64,000 nt of DNA from Tessaracoccus sp. MC1679 (GTDB lineage Bacteria > Actinomycetota > Actinomycetes > Propionibacteriales > Propionibacteriaceae), in NCBI RefSeq assembly GCF_014164775.1, contig NZ_JACJGB010000008.1, positions 1 to 64,000 on the forward strand, in the 5' to 3' direction. The number at the start of each line of letters is the position of its first letter. Position 1 is the stretch's first letter. Of this stretch, positions 8,756 through 17,764 are shown one piece after another. The position numbers were made by a program, and so were the translations under genes. The notes under the pieces are model-generated. The model saw nothing but the letters and a program-made list of their open reading frames with translations, was not told the DNA's origin and searched no databases.

Positions 8756-10147
8756 TCAGCCGTTGAACAGGGCGTTGACCTGCTCGTTTGCCGCGTCAAG
8801 CGAATCGGCGTCGGCCTGACCGGTGAACACCGCGTCGACCGCCGGCTGCATGATGCCGTTGATCTGCGAGGCGAAGTCGGTGATCGGGAACAGGAAGGTG
8901 GTGCCCTCGTTCACGTGCACCAGGAAGGGCTCCACGTCGATCCCGCGATCCGCGAAGGCGGTCTGCGCCTTCTCAGTGGCCGACGGGATGGCCGGGAAGA
9001 CCACGCCGGCCTCGCCGACGATGTCCTGGCAGGCAGCCGAGCCGAGGTACTCAACCCACTTGATGGCCGCGGCCTTGTTGTCCGAGCCGGACCACACGGA
9101 GTCAGCCAGGCCGTTGTACATGGAGGCGCGCTCACCGGAGGGGCCGGTGGGCGTGGGGGCCAGGCCGGTCTCGATGCCGGTGTAGCCGAACATCTGGTTG
9201 ATCATCCACGAGCCGTTGGTGATCATGGCGTACTTGCCGGCGCCGAAGATGTCGCCGGAGCTCTGGCCGGTGACGGCCTCGACGGTGGGCATGTAGCCCT
9301 TCTCCGCGAGGGAGGCCATCCAGGAGATGGTGTCCTTGAACTCGGCGGCGTCGTAGTTGTACTTGGTGCCCCAGGGGTTCTTGTCGGTCATCGTCCAGTC
9401 CGTGGTGCCGGTGTACATGCTCCACTGCGTCTGGCCGTTGCCGCCGCCCGAGCCTCCGTCGAGGCCGAGGCCGTACACCGCGACCCTATCCTTGTCGAAG
9501 CCGGGCTCGTCGCCGCGAACACCGTTGGTGTCGATGGTGAGGTGGGCGATCATCTCCTCGTAGGTGCCGCCGTCCTCAGGGTTCCATTCGAGGGTGGCCA
9601 ACTCGGCCTCGTCCACGCCGGCGTCGGCGATGAGGGCCTTGTTGTAGAAGATGGCCACGGTGTCGAAGTCCTTCGGCAGGCCGTAGCGCTCGCCGTCCTG
9701 GCCCACCCAGAGGTCCGCGAGGCCCTCCTGGTAGCCGTCGACATCCACGCCGTCGGCCTCGAGGGTGGCAGTCAGGGACTGCAGCTGGCCCTGGGTCACG
9801 AACTCGGGGTACTTGGACAGGTGGTTGGTGAACACGTCCGGGGCGGTGCCGGCCACGAAGCCGTTGGTGATGCCGGACCAGTAGTCGTCCCACGCGTACT
9901 GCGTGATCTTGACGGTGACGCCGGACTCCTCCTGGAAGTCAGCGGCGCACTGCTCGTAGGCGGGCTTCTGGTTGTTGTCCCAGAGCCAGTAGTCGATCTC
10001 GCCGGAGGCGGCGCTGGTGTCGATGGCCTCGCCACCGCCGGTGGTGGCGGCGGGCTCGGTGTCGCCGCCACAAGCGGTCAGCGACAGGGACAGGGCGGTG
10101 ACAGCCGCGAGGGCGGTCCCGGCCTTGCGGAGGGTGAACTTCGGCAT
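8756..10147 (-). CDS. ABC sugar transporter, substrate-binding lipoprotein
   Basis: A 463-residue extracellular solute-binding protein of the family 1 type. The N-terminus is a lipoprotein signal (LSLSLTACGGD, lipid-carrying Cys about residue 26). The mature part has the maltose/raffinose-binding pattern: IDYWLWDNNQKPAYEQ at the start, TAPDVFTNHLSKYPEF, YGLPKDFDTVAIFYN and GAGKYAMITNGSWM. The neighbouring permeases and two alpha-galactosidases make an alpha-galactoside such as melibiose or raffinose the likely ligand. A GGAA ribosome site precedes the ATG. No ATPase gene is present, so a shared MsmK/UgpC-like subunit elsewhere must energise transport. Confidence 0.9.
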   Translation of the reverse strand: MPKFTLRKAGTALAAVTALSLSLTACGGDTEPAATTGGGEAIDTSAASGEIDYWLWDNNQKPAYEQCAADFQEESGVTVKITQYAWDDYWSGITNGFVAGTAPDVFTNHLSKYPEFVTQGQLQSLTATLEADGVDVDGYQEGLADLWVGQDGERYGLPKDFDTVAIFYNKALIADAGVDEAELATLEWNPEDGGTYEEMIAHLTIDTNGVRGDEPGFDKDRVAVYGLGLDGGSGGGNGQTQWSMYTGTTDWTMTDKNPWGTKYNYDAAEFKDTISWMASLAEKGYMPTVEAVTGQSSGDIFGAGKYAMITNGSWMINQMFGYTGIETGLAPTPTGPSGERASMYNGLADSVWSGSDNKAAAIKWVEYLGSAACQDIVGEAGVVFPAIPSATEKAQTAFADRGIDVEPFLVHVNEGTTFLFPITDFASQINGIMQPAVDAVFTGQADADSLDAANEQVNALFNG

Positions 10148-10211
10148 TGCTGTTCCTTTCGGGAAGGGGTGGGGAGAGAGGGCGGACGAAGGGACGGGTG
10201 ACTACCGCGGG

Positions 10212-11138
10212 CTACTTGCTGCCCGAGTAGCCGATCGAATCGATGATCTTGCGGGCGAACATGAAGAACAGGATGAGGACGGGGACCGCTGCCACGAGGG
10301 TCGCGGCCATGAGGCCCGCCCAGTCCGGCGAGCCGGCGGGGGTCTGAGACCTGAACACGCCGAGCGCCACGGTGAGCACCTTGGTGTTCTCCGAGTTGCC
10401 CACCAGAAGCGGCCAGAAGTAGTCGTTCCAGGTGCCGATGAAGGTGAGGATCCCCAGGGTGGTGATGGGCGCGGTGCTCATCGGCAGGATGATCTTGAAG
10501 AACGTGCGCCAGGGCCCTGCCCCGTCGAGCGAGGCAGACTCCTCGATCTCCCGGTTGATGCCCAGGAAGAACTGGCGCAGGAAGAAGATGGCGAACGGAG
10601 TCATGAGGAACGTCGGCAGGATCATGCCCGGGAAGGTGTTGAGCAGGCCGAGGTTCTTGATCAGCAGGAAGTTGGGGAGGCTGGTGAAGATCGGCGGCAC
10701 CAGGAGGGCTCCCAGGAAGATCCCGAACACGACGTTGCGGCCGGGCCAGCGCAGTCGGGCGAAGGCGTAGGCCGCCATCGCGGAGAAGAACACCTGGCCG
10801 ATGGTGACGGCGCCGGCGTAGATGACGGAGTTGCGCAGGTAGAGCCAGAAGTTCACCGACGCGCCGGAGCCGCCCTCGGCGATGGCCTCCTCCTGGGTGC
10901 CCAGTCCGAGGACGCGCCGGAAGGCGCCGAAGGTGAAGTCCACCGGGAGGAGGGACGAGGGGTCCGACGCCAGGGACCTCGAGGTGGAGAGGGCGGTGCG
11001 GAGCATCCAGTAGAACGGGAAGAGTGAGAGGATCAGGAAGGCGATCAACGCGGTCCAGGCCAGGATCCGTCCGGCGTTCCACTTCTTCTTGGTGCGCGTG
11101 ACCGGCGCCTCGGTGTTGGTGTCAGCGTGATTGGCCAT
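10212..11138 (-). CDS. ABC sugar transporter permease, MalG type
   Basis: A 308-residue inner-membrane permease with six predicted helices. The cytoplasmic EAA loop that contacts the ATPase is visible as EESASLDGAGPWRTFFKIILP. A hydrophilic N-terminal tail of about 28 residues precedes the first helix. It is co-transcribed with the MalF-type gene 11 bases upstream and the binding protein downstream, forming the second transmembrane subunit of the alpha-galactoside importer. Confidence 0.9.
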   Translation of the reverse strand: MANHADTNTEAPVTRTKKKWNAGRILAWTALIAFLILSLFPFYWMLRTALSTSRSLASDPSSLLPVDFTFGAFRRVLGLGTQEEAIAEGGSGASVNFWLYLRNSVIYAGAVTIGQVFFSAMAAYAFARLRWPGRNVVFGIFLGALLVPPIFTSLPNFLLIKNLGLLNTFPGMILPTFLMTPFAIFFLRQFFLGINREIEESASLDGAGPWRTFFKIILPMSTAPITTLGILTFIGTWNDYFWPLLVGNSENTKVLTVALGVFRSQTPAGSPDWAGLMAATLVAAVPVLILFFMFARKIIDSIGYSGSK

Positions 11139-11149
11139 GATGGGTCTCC

Positions 11150-12061
11150 TTACGCCAGGTCCGACTCGCCGGCGCGCAGCATCCGCAGTTGGATGGCGGC
11201 GAGGGCGGCGAGGATGATGAAGAGGATGACGGCCAAGGCGCTGCCGTAGCCGAACTGACCTTCACCGAAGGCCTTCTGGTAGATGTAGTACTGCATCACG
11301 CGGGTGACGTTGACGGGTCCGCCGCGAGTGGTCACTGCCACGGTGTCGAACACCTGGAACGAGCCGGTGACCGTGATGACCAGGATCATCGCAAGCACGG
11401 GGCGAAGCAGCGGCAGCGTCATCTTCCAGAACGACGTCCACTCGGAGGCGCCGTCGATGGAGGCGGCCTCGTAGATGTACTTCGGGATGGTCTGCAGGCC
11501 GGCGAACACCAGCAGAGCGGTGTAGCCCATGTGCCGCCACACGTTGACGAAGGCGATGGTGGGGATGGCCCACGCCTCGTCGGCGAAGAAAGCGATCCGG
11601 GAGGCGCCCATCCACTCGATGATCTGGTTGAACAGGCCGATCTGGTAGTCCAGCAGCCAGAACCACAGCATGGCGGCGATGACGTTGGAGATCAGCCACG
11701 GCAGCAGGAGGGCGCCGCGCAGCGCGATGGACTTGGTCAGCCGCTGCATCATCACGGCCAGCATGATCGCGATGATGGTCTGGAAGCCGATGTTGAGCAG
11801 CACGTAGCCGATGGTCACCCACATGGCGTTCCAGAACAGCGGATCAACCGCGATCTTCTCGAAGTTCTCGGTGCCGATCCAGGTGGGGGTGCCCAGGATG
11901 TTGTACTGCGTGAAGCTGAAGTAGACACCGCGGATGGCCGGCACGAGGTAGAAAACCACGAAGCCGACGGCGGCGGGGGCGATGAACATCAGCGCAGTGC
12001 GGAGGTCGCTCTTGCGCTTACGGTTCGTGTCGAGGCTGTGCTCGAGTGTTCGTGTACTCAC
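11150..12061 (-). CDS. ABC sugar transporter permease, MalF type
   Basis: A 303-residue permease with six membrane segments and the EAA loop YEAASIDGASEWTSFWKMTLP. I place the start at GTG 12061 because GAGGGG lies six bases upstream; an upstream ATG at 12154 would add 31 residues lying over the promoter. It is the first gene of the minus-strand alpha-galactoside operon, read from the promoter at 12126-12154, and pairs with the MalG-type subunit. Confidence 0.88.
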   Translation of the reverse strand: MSTRTLEHSLDTNRKRKSDLRTALMFIAPAAVGFVVFYLVPAIRGVYFSFTQYNILGTPTWIGTENFEKIAVDPLFWNAMWVTIGYVLLNIGFQTIIAIMLAVMMQRLTKSIALRGALLLPWLISNVIAAMLWFWLLDYQIGLFNQIIEWMGASRIAFFADEAWAIPTIAFVNVWRHMGYTALLVFAGLQTIPKYIYEAASIDGASEWTSFWKMTLPLLRPVLAMILVITVTGSFQVFDTVAVTTRGGPVNVTRVMQYYIYQKAFGEGQFGYGSALAVILFIILAALAAIQLRMLRAGESDLA

Positions 12062-12125
12062 CACGTTCCCCTCTTTGGGACTGCCCCGGCATCTCTGACG
12101 GGGGGTGTGCGGGTTTGCATGATGG

Positions 12126-12154
12126 AATCTACACGCGTCACATCGGTAGCGCAA
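12126..12154 (-). promoter_or_regulatory. Promoter of the alpha-galactoside transport operon with LacI-type operator
   Basis: On the minus strand TTGCGC (12149-12154) and TAGATT (12126-12131) are separated by exactly 17 bases. Between them lies TGTGACGCGTGTAGA, which shares the TCTACA-CGCGT core with the operator-like palindrome at 12227. A LacI-family protein encoded in the same locus would block polymerase here. Confidence 0.65.
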
Positions 12155-12187
12155 GACCCTTTTACAGAATCGCTATCTCCCAAAATT

Positions 12188-12255
12188 AACGCTTGCGTTC
12201 GTCCACAGGGTGGTGCAACCATGTTGTCTACATGCGTAGATGATCGACGGACAAT
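12188..12255 (+). promoter_or_regulatory. LacI-type operators and weak promoter for the divergent alpha-galactosidase
   Basis: AACGC-TT-GCGTT (12188-12199) and TCTAC-ATGC-GTAGA (12227-12240) are both symmetric. TTGTCT (12225-12230) and GACAAT (12250-12255) may be the -35 and -10 boxes, but the 19-base spacing is poor. Together with 12126-12154 this gives three candidate sites in one divergent control region, enough for looping repression. Confidence 0.5.
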
Positions 12256-12317
12256 GCAGTTCAAGCCACGCCGGTCACTCCCCACAGAACCCGCTCAGAT
12301 CCAGGAGGATCCCCACC

Positions 12318-14579
12318 ATGAGCCACCGCGTCCACGCGTTCGTCACCTTGTCCGCAGAGGGGGTCGGCGTCGTCGTCGACCTCACCGACGGCAGGCTCCC
12401 CGCGCTCCTGCACTGGGGCCCGGAGCTCGGCAGCCTCACCCTCGACGACGCGACCGCGCTGGCGCTCACCGCCGTCATGCCGGTGGCGCCCAGCATGGTC
12501 GACGACCCCACCCGCCTCTCGATCCTCCCCGAGCACTGGGCCGGCTGGATGGGTCGCCCCGGGCTCAGCGGGTCACGGGCCGACGGCGCCGCGTGGTCGC
12601 CGAGGTTCGTCACCCACACTCTCCTCATCGACGGCGTGGAGACCGATGCCGCGGCCGAACAGGCCACCCTCGTGGAGCTCGGGCACGGCAGCATGACCGT
12701 TCTCGCCGCCGACGACGTGGCCGGCCTCGAGCTGGCCCTCACCCTCGAGCTCACCCCCGGCGGCGTGCTGCGCAGCCAGGCTCGGCTCACCAACACCGGC
12801 GACGACGACTACCGCGTCGACGACCTGATCCTCGCCTACCCCGTCCCCACCGTCGCCTCGGAGCTGCAGGACCAGGCCGGCCGCTGGGCCAAGGAGCGGG
12901 TGCCGCAGCGCCGCGCCTTCACCGTCGGCGCGCACGTCCGTGAGGGCCGCAAGGGCCGCACCGGAGCCGACGCCGCGACCGTCCTCCACGCGGGCGTGCC
13001 CGGCTTCGGCTTCGCCGAGGGTGAGGTGTGGGGCGTGCACGTGGGCTGGTCCGGCAACCACACCCACATCGCCGAGCGCGGCTTCACCGGCGAGCAGTTC
13101 ATCGGCGGCGGCGAGCTCCTGCTTCCCGGCGAGGTCACCCTCGCGCCCGGCGCCGCCTACGAATCTCCCTGGCTGTACGGCTCCTACGGCGTCGGCCTCG
13201 ACGAGGTGGCGCGACGCTTCCACCGCTACCTGAGGTCGCGGCCGCAGCACCCGTCGTCGACGCGCCCGGTCACCATCAACGTGTGGGAAGCGGTCTACTT
13301 CGACCACTCCCTGCAGCCGCTCCTGGAGCTCGCGGAGAAGGCAGCCGCCGTCGGCGTGGAGCGCTACGTGCTCGACGACGGCTGGTTCGGCGGTCGCCGC
13401 GACGACCACGCCGGCCTCGGCGACTGGGTGGTCTCCACCGACATGTGGCCGGAAGGTCTCCACCCGCTGGTCAACCGCGTCAAGGAGCTCGGCATGCAGT
13501 TCGGGCTCTGGTTCGAGCCCGAGATGGTCAACGAGGACTCCGACGTGGCCCGCGCGCATCCCGAGTGGATCATGGCCACCGGCTCCCGGATGCCGGTCGA
13601 GACCCGCTTCCAGCAGGTGATCAACCTCGGCATCCCCGAGTGCTACGCCTACATCCGCGACCAGATGCTCGCCATCCTGGGCGAATACGACATCAGCTAC
13701 ATCAAGTGGGACCACAACCGCGACCTCATCGACGCCGGCACCCACCCCCTCGGACAGGCGGGCGTGCACGCCCAGACCCAGGCCGTCTACCGGCTGATCG
13801 ACGAGCTCAAAGCCGCCCACCCGGGACTGGAGATCGAGTCCTGCTCCTCCGGCGGCGCCCGCGTAGACCTCGGCATCCTGCAGCGCACGGACCGCGTGTG
13901 GGTCTCGGACTGCATCGACCCACTGGAGCGCCAGCAGATGATGCGCTGGACCCAGCAGCTGCTGCCGCCGGAGATGCTGGGCTCGCACATCGCCTCAGGC
14001 ACCTCGCACACCACCGGCCGCACGCACGAGCTCAACTTCCGGGCCGCCACCGCGATCTTCGGACACCTGGGGATCGAGTGGGACCTGCGCCAGGCGTCGG
14101 AGTCCGAGCTGGAGGAGCTGACCGAATGGGTGGCCTTCCACAAGGAGCACCGCTCGCTGCTGCACGGCGGCGACCTGGTGCGGCTGGACTTCCCCGACGA
14201 GTCGCTGACCGCCACGGGAGTCGTCGCTCCTGACCGGTCCCGGGCCATCTACTCCTACGCGGCGGTCTCCACCCACGTCACCAGCCTCCGGGGGCGGCTG
14301 CGGATGCCGGGGCTGGATCCGAAGCGCCGCTACCGGGTGTCGCCGGCGCTGGTGGGCCGGGTTCCGTCGGGGCTGCGCCCGCCGTCGTGGTGGGGCGTGA
14401 AGCGCGACATGACCACGGAGACCGTGGACCTCACCCACGGCCGCCCGCCGAAGTTGGTGCCCGTGGCCGACGAGGCCGGCGTGGTGCTGCCTGGCAGCGT
14501 GCTGTCCTCGGCCGGGTTGATGGAGGCCTCCGTCCATCCGGATCACGCGCTCATCTACCTGGTGGAGGCCGTCGACTGA
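12318..14579 (+). CDS. Alpha-galactosidase, GH36
   Basis: A 753-residue cytoplasmic enzyme of normal GH36 length with an N-terminal beta-sandwich, a TIM barrel and a C-terminal beta domain. The nucleophile is Asp 465 in YIKWDHNRD and the acid/base is Asp 531 in WVSDCIDP; the SCSSGGARVDLG loop and YVLDDGWFGGRRDD strand are classic. The start at 12318 has AGGAGG eight bases upstream. It cleaves terminal alpha-1,6-galactose from melibiose or raffinose-type sugars. It is divergent from the transporter operon and followed after 61 bases by the LacI regulator, so import, hydrolysis and control are grouped together. Confidence 0.92.
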   Translation: MSHRVHAFVTLSAEGVGVVVDLTDGRLPALLHWGPELGSLTLDDATALALTAVMPVAPSMVDDPTRLSILPEHWAGWMGRPGLSGSRADGAAWSPRFVTHTLLIDGVETDAAAEQATLVELGHGSMTVLAADDVAGLELALTLELTPGGVLRSQARLTNTGDDDYRVDDLILAYPVPTVASELQDQAGRWAKERVPQRRAFTVGAHVREGRKGRTGADAATVLHAGVPGFGFAEGEVWGVHVGWSGNHTHIAERGFTGEQFIGGGELLLPGEVTLAPGAAYESPWLYGSYGVGLDEVARRFHRYLRSRPQHPSSTRPVTINVWEAVYFDHSLQPLLELAEKAAAVGVERYVLDDGWFGGRRDDHAGLGDWVVSTDMWPEGLHPLVNRVKELGMQFGLWFEPEMVNEDSDVARAHPEWIMATGSRMPVETRFQQVINLGIPECYAYIRDQMLAILGEYDISYIKWDHNRDLIDAGTHPLGQAGVHAQTQAVYRLIDELKAAHPGLEIESCSSGGARVDLGILQRTDRVWVSDCIDPLERQQMMRWTQQLLPPEMLGSHIASGTSHTTGRTHELNFRAATAIFGHLGIEWDLRQASESELEELTEWVAFHKEHRSLLHGGDLVRLDFPDESLTATGVVAPDRSRAIYSYAAVSTHVTSLRGRLRMPGLDPKRRYRVSPALVGRVPSGLRPPSWWGVKRDMTTETVDLTHGRPPKLVPVADEAGVVLPGSVLSSAGLMEASVHPDHALIYLVEAVD

Positions 14580-14612
14580 CCCGTTTCCCGGCGGGGCCGG
14601 CGGCCAATACCC

Positions 14613-14622
14613 TGTGATCACA
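14613..14622. promoter_or_regulatory. Short palindrome before the LacI gene
   Basis: TGTGATCACA is a perfect 10-base palindrome ending 18 bases before the LacI start codon and just upstream of its ribosome site. It could be an autoregulatory site or half of a CRP/GlxR-like site lacking the usual spacer. Confidence 0.35.
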
Positions 14623-14640
14623 CCGATCCGAAGGAGTGCG

Positions 14641-15648
14641 ATGTCCAGCGAAGCGGCTCGCGTCACGCGTGGCGCCACCCGCGACGACGTCGCACGCCTC
14701 GCGGGGGTGAGCTCAGCGGTGGTGAGCTACGTGGTCAACAACGGTCCGCGTCCGGTGGCCCCCGCCACCCGGGCGCGGGTCCTCGACGCCATCGACAAGC
14801 TCGGATACCGCCCCAACGCCGCCGCGCGCTCGCTGATCATGGGTCGCTCGGACCTGGTGGGGCTGATCGTCCCCGACGTCCGGAACCCCTACTTCGCGGC
14901 GCTCGCGCAGGCCGTCGAGGTGGAGGCGCGGGCCAAGGGGGTCAACCTGGTGCTGGCGCAGGGGGCGACGGGGCACCTGGCAGCCCTGATCGAGTCGCTC
15001 AGCGGGCACCTGGTGGCCGGGATCATCACGGCCGCTGTTCCGGAGCAGGCCGCCCTCGGGGTGATCCTGCGCAACAAGATCACCATGGTGCGGCTCTCCC
15101 TCGTGCCGCCGGACATCGACGACACCTCGGTGCTGCCGGACTTCTACGCCGGCGCCCGCGATGCGGTGCGCCACCTTGTCGAGGTGCACGGTCATCGTCG
15201 GATCGCGCTGGTCGCGGGCTCGGACACGCCCACGGACCACCGCGTGGTGGACGACCGCGAGCGGGCCTGGCGCGACGTGCTGGGCGCCGCAGGGCTGCGC
15301 GCCGACGCGCTGATGCGCGTCAACTGGTCGCTGGCCGCCGGCCGTGAGGCGGCGGCGCGGATGGTCGAGGAGTTCCCGGACTGCACGGCCGTGTTCACGA
15401 TGTCGGACCAGCAGGCCATCGGGCTCATCTCGGGCCTCACTGCCGCGGGACGCTCCATCCCGGGCGACGTGGCCATCACGTCGTTCGACGGCTCACCCGA
15501 GGCGGAGTTCACCATCCCGCCGTTGACCACGGCCAGCGTCCCGATGGCGGACATGGCCAAGGCCGCGGTCGACGGGCTCCTGGACCCGAGTCGCAAAGGC
15601 GTAGTCCTGCAGCCAGAGTTGATTCTGCGTCAGTCCTGCGGCTGCTGA
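14641..15648 (+). CDS. LacI-family transcriptional regulator of alpha-galactoside use
   Basis: A 335-residue repressor. Residues 11-60 are the LacI helix-turn-helix and hinge: ATRDDVARLAGVSSAVVSYV, then a VNNG turn, GYRPNAAARSL, and the start of the periplasmic-binding-like core at LVGLIVPDVRNPYFA. The effector core ends in QPELILRQSCGC, typical of the family. The ATG at 14641 follows AAGGAG; a GTG at 14614 is in frame but lies before that site. Its place beside the transporter and galactosidases makes those genes the natural regulon, and several palindromes lie in the shared promoter region. Confidence 0.9.
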   Translation: MSSEAARVTRGATRDDVARLAGVSSAVVSYVVNNGPRPVAPATRARVLDAIDKLGYRPNAAARSLIMGRSDLVGLIVPDVRNPYFAALAQAVEVEARAKGVNLVLAQGATGHLAALIESLSGHLVAGIITAAVPEQAALGVILRNKITMVRLSLVPPDIDDTSVLPDFYAGARDAVRHLVEVHGHRRIALVAGSDTPTDHRVVDDRERAWRDVLGAAGLRADALMRVNWSLAAGREAAARMVEEFPDCTAVFTMSDQQAIGLISGLTAAGRSIPGDVAITSFDGSPEAEFTIPPLTTASVPMADMAKAAVDGLLDPSRKGVVLQPELILRQSCGC

Positions 15649-15776
15649 CACGCAGGTCATCCGACGCCGAGCCGTGGACGGTTCCAGCAATCCATCTCGC
15701 GAGGTCCCGCGTCCGTCTTCGGAGGTCGGTCCCCCGGGATAGGCTGACCCGACAACCGACCACCGGGGGTGCTCTG

Positions 15777-16823
15777 ATGACACGAGGATGGATTGCCGCT
15801 CTGACGCTGTGCGCAGTGACCACCGGGTGCAGCGCCTCCATCACGCTGGGGGGAGCCTCGACGGCCCAGCCCCAACCGTCGCGAGCCGTTGACTCCACGC
15901 CCACCGTTGCTGCGAGTTCCGTTGCCGCGACACCTGACGAGCCAGACTGCGCGCCGGACGCGGCCTTGGCCGGACACCTGAGCGCGCCGGACGGCACCCA
16001 ACTGCCGGTCGACACCACCTTCGACAAGAGCTGGCGGCTGGTCAACACCGGCTGTGGCAACTGGCCGGAGGGTACGGAACTCATCCACCTCGACGGAGAC
16101 CTCAGCCCCGCCGGTCCAACTCCTACAGTTCGCCCGATCGTGCCCGGAGGGACTGCCGACATCACCGTGAGCGTGACGACGCCGGGCGAGCCCGGGGACC
16201 ACCGGGGGGCGTGGCAGCTGCGAGCGCCGGACGGGAGACAGTTCGGGACGATCCTCACCTCTGAAATCGTGACCGTGGCGGACTCAACCGGGACGGGGAC
16301 GGTCCTCGTCCCGCTCCAGCCCATCCCCGTGTTTCCGAGCATCCTCGTGCCTCAAGGCTTCCCGTCAGCTGGCGCCACCCCCACGGCCAACGCCTCGGGA
16401 TCCACGCCTTCCGCCGATGCCGACGAGGTGCGTCGGGCCGTCTCGCTGCGGGTGGATCTCACCGTCATCGACCGCAACACATTCAGCTCCGACAAGACGA
16501 AGGAGTTGATCTTCATCGAGCCGGACATTGTGCTGACCTCGCTGCGCCCCACCGATTCCTACACGCACGAGCTCTGCGCGGGCGGTGAGACATCGGTCAA
16601 AGTCGTCACGGAGCTCTCCCTCGTCGACCACGTGGTCAACGCCAGGTCTGCCGCGACACTCTCCGTGGGGTCGAGCTGCGTCACCGGCACCCCACGGGAC
16701 ACGCGGGTGTACAACCTCGTCGCCGGCGATGGGCAGACAGTCGCGACCTCGGGGTGGGGCTCGGTGTCGGGCGGCGCCTACGACATCGCCCTCTCGTTGG
16801 CCAACGAGCCGTGGCAGCGCTGA
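15777..16823 (+). CDS. Secreted lipoprotein with an NBR1-Ig-like domain
   Basis: A 348-residue protein with a lipoprotein signal (ALTLCAVTTGCSAS, Cys 18) and a Ser/Thr/Pro-rich stretch to about residue 55. Residues 75-165 have the pattern of an NBR1-like Ig domain: DKSWRLVNTGCGNWPEGTEL, then a VPGGTADITVSV strand and GAWQLRAPDGRQFGTIL. The C-terminal 140 residues are not recognised; they contain paired Cys residues and look beta-rich. The gene stands alone between the LacI gene and another lipoprotein. A cell-surface binding role is an inference from the fold only. Confidence 0.7.
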   Translation: MTRGWIAALTLCAVTTGCSASITLGGASTAQPQPSRAVDSTPTVAASSVAATPDEPDCAPDAALAGHLSAPDGTQLPVDTTFDKSWRLVNTGCGNWPEGTELIHLDGDLSPAGPTPTVRPIVPGGTADITVSVTTPGEPGDHRGAWQLRAPDGRQFGTILTSEIVTVADSTGTGTVLVPLQPIPVFPSILVPQGFPSAGATPTANASGSTPSADADEVRRAVSLRVDLTVIDRNTFSSDKTKELIFIEPDIVLTSLRPTDSYTHELCAGGETSVKVVTELSLVDHVVNARSAATLSVGSSCVTGTPRDTRVYNLVAGDGQTVATSGWGSVSGGAYDIALSLANEPWQR

Positions 16824-16969
16824 TCAGTGGAGATGCCGGCCGATAGTTGCGCGGCACGACTTTTGGCCCGCCGTCATCTGTGCCCCGGCGCACCGTTCGA
16901 CATACACCGGTGGACGCACGAGCGCAACGCCCTACGCTGGATGGACGTCACCGAACCGGAGGTCTGGAC

Positions 16970-17557
16970 ATGTCAATCCGCCCACAGTCCCGCCTGCTCG
17001 CCCTCACCGCCGCCCTGGCCCTCGGCGTCACCGCCTGCGGAGGGGCCGACGATGCGCCCGCCGCCAGCGACATCGCGTCGGAGGTAGGCGCCGCGGCCTC
17101 GTCAGCGGCCGCCGATCCGGGCAGCGTGTCGGTCGATGAGCTGGAGGAGAACGCCTCTGAGATGGCGGAGGACTTCTCCGACATGGCCGACAACCTCGAG
17201 GGGCAACAGACCGGCGGCTCTGCCTCCCTCACCATCGGCGATGAGACCTGGGACTTCGACGGCGTCCTGTGCGCGTTCGGCCCGGACGAAATCGGCCAGG
17301 AGGGAGCCGAGTTCGTGCTGTCCGCGATCGCCGACGGCGTCCAGTTCTACCTGTCCATCGACGAGTTCGGGCACTCCGCCAGCATCCACGACGTCGAGAA
17401 CTTCGAGGATCCGACCGTCAGCTGGGACTCCGACACGAACGCGGACGAGTTCATCAACCTCAGCGGCAAGGAGGCCAGCGGAGAGGTGGGGTTCGTTGAC
17501 TATGAGACCGACCTCATGGAAGCGGTGCCGGGAAGCTTTGAGGCGACCTGCCCGTGA
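16970..17557 (+). CDS. Hypothetical lipoprotein
   Basis: A 195-residue protein with a lipobox (LGVTACGG, Cys 23), then an acidic low-complexity helix (residues 30-80, rich in Ala, Ser, Glu and Asp) and a C-terminal domain beginning SASLTIGDETWDFDGVLCAFG with one Cys there and one at the end. The pattern resembles small actinobacterial lipoproteins with one disulfide, but I do not recognise a named family. The start follows GGAGG by 8 bases. The downstream DNA contains the tandem repeat at 17590. Confidence 0.7.
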   Translation: MSIRPQSRLLALTAALALGVTACGGADDAPAASDIASEVGAAASSAAADPGSVSVDELEENASEMAEDFSDMADNLEGQQTGGSASLTIGDETWDFDGVLCAFGPDEIGQEGAEFVLSAIADGVQFYLSIDEFGHSASIHDVENFEDPTVSWDSDTNADEFINLSGKEASGEVGFVDYETDLMEAVPGSFEATCP

Positions 17558-17589
17558 GCCGTCTTCCGCCGGCTGCGGAGCCGCCCCGC

Positions 17590-17646
17590 TGGCTGAGGAG
17601 CCGCGCAGCGGCCTGCCCCGTTGGCTGAGGAGCCGCGCAGCGGCCT
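17590..17646. repeat. Tandem GC-rich repeat, REP-like
   Basis: TGGCTGAGGAGCCGCGCAG followed by CGGCCT occurs twice (17590-17614 and 17622-17646), each copy with an internal CCGC-GCA-GCGG stem. It directly follows the lipoprotein gene. It probably acts as a palindromic 3' element and may occur elsewhere in the genome. Confidence 0.65.
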
Positions 17647-17764
17647 CGAAGCCTCAGAAACCTGAGCCGCCGGGCTGCGCGGTGGCGAGACAGGGTGCTC
17701 GCGGAGTGTGGCCTCAGCGTCGGTCTACCATCCCTGAATCCACACTCTGCGGAGGGGTGGCAGG

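Noticed and set aside
17558-17764. CRISPR array
   Set aside because: Only two adjacent GC-rich repeats with an 8-base gap and no cas genes; a REP-like tandem instead.
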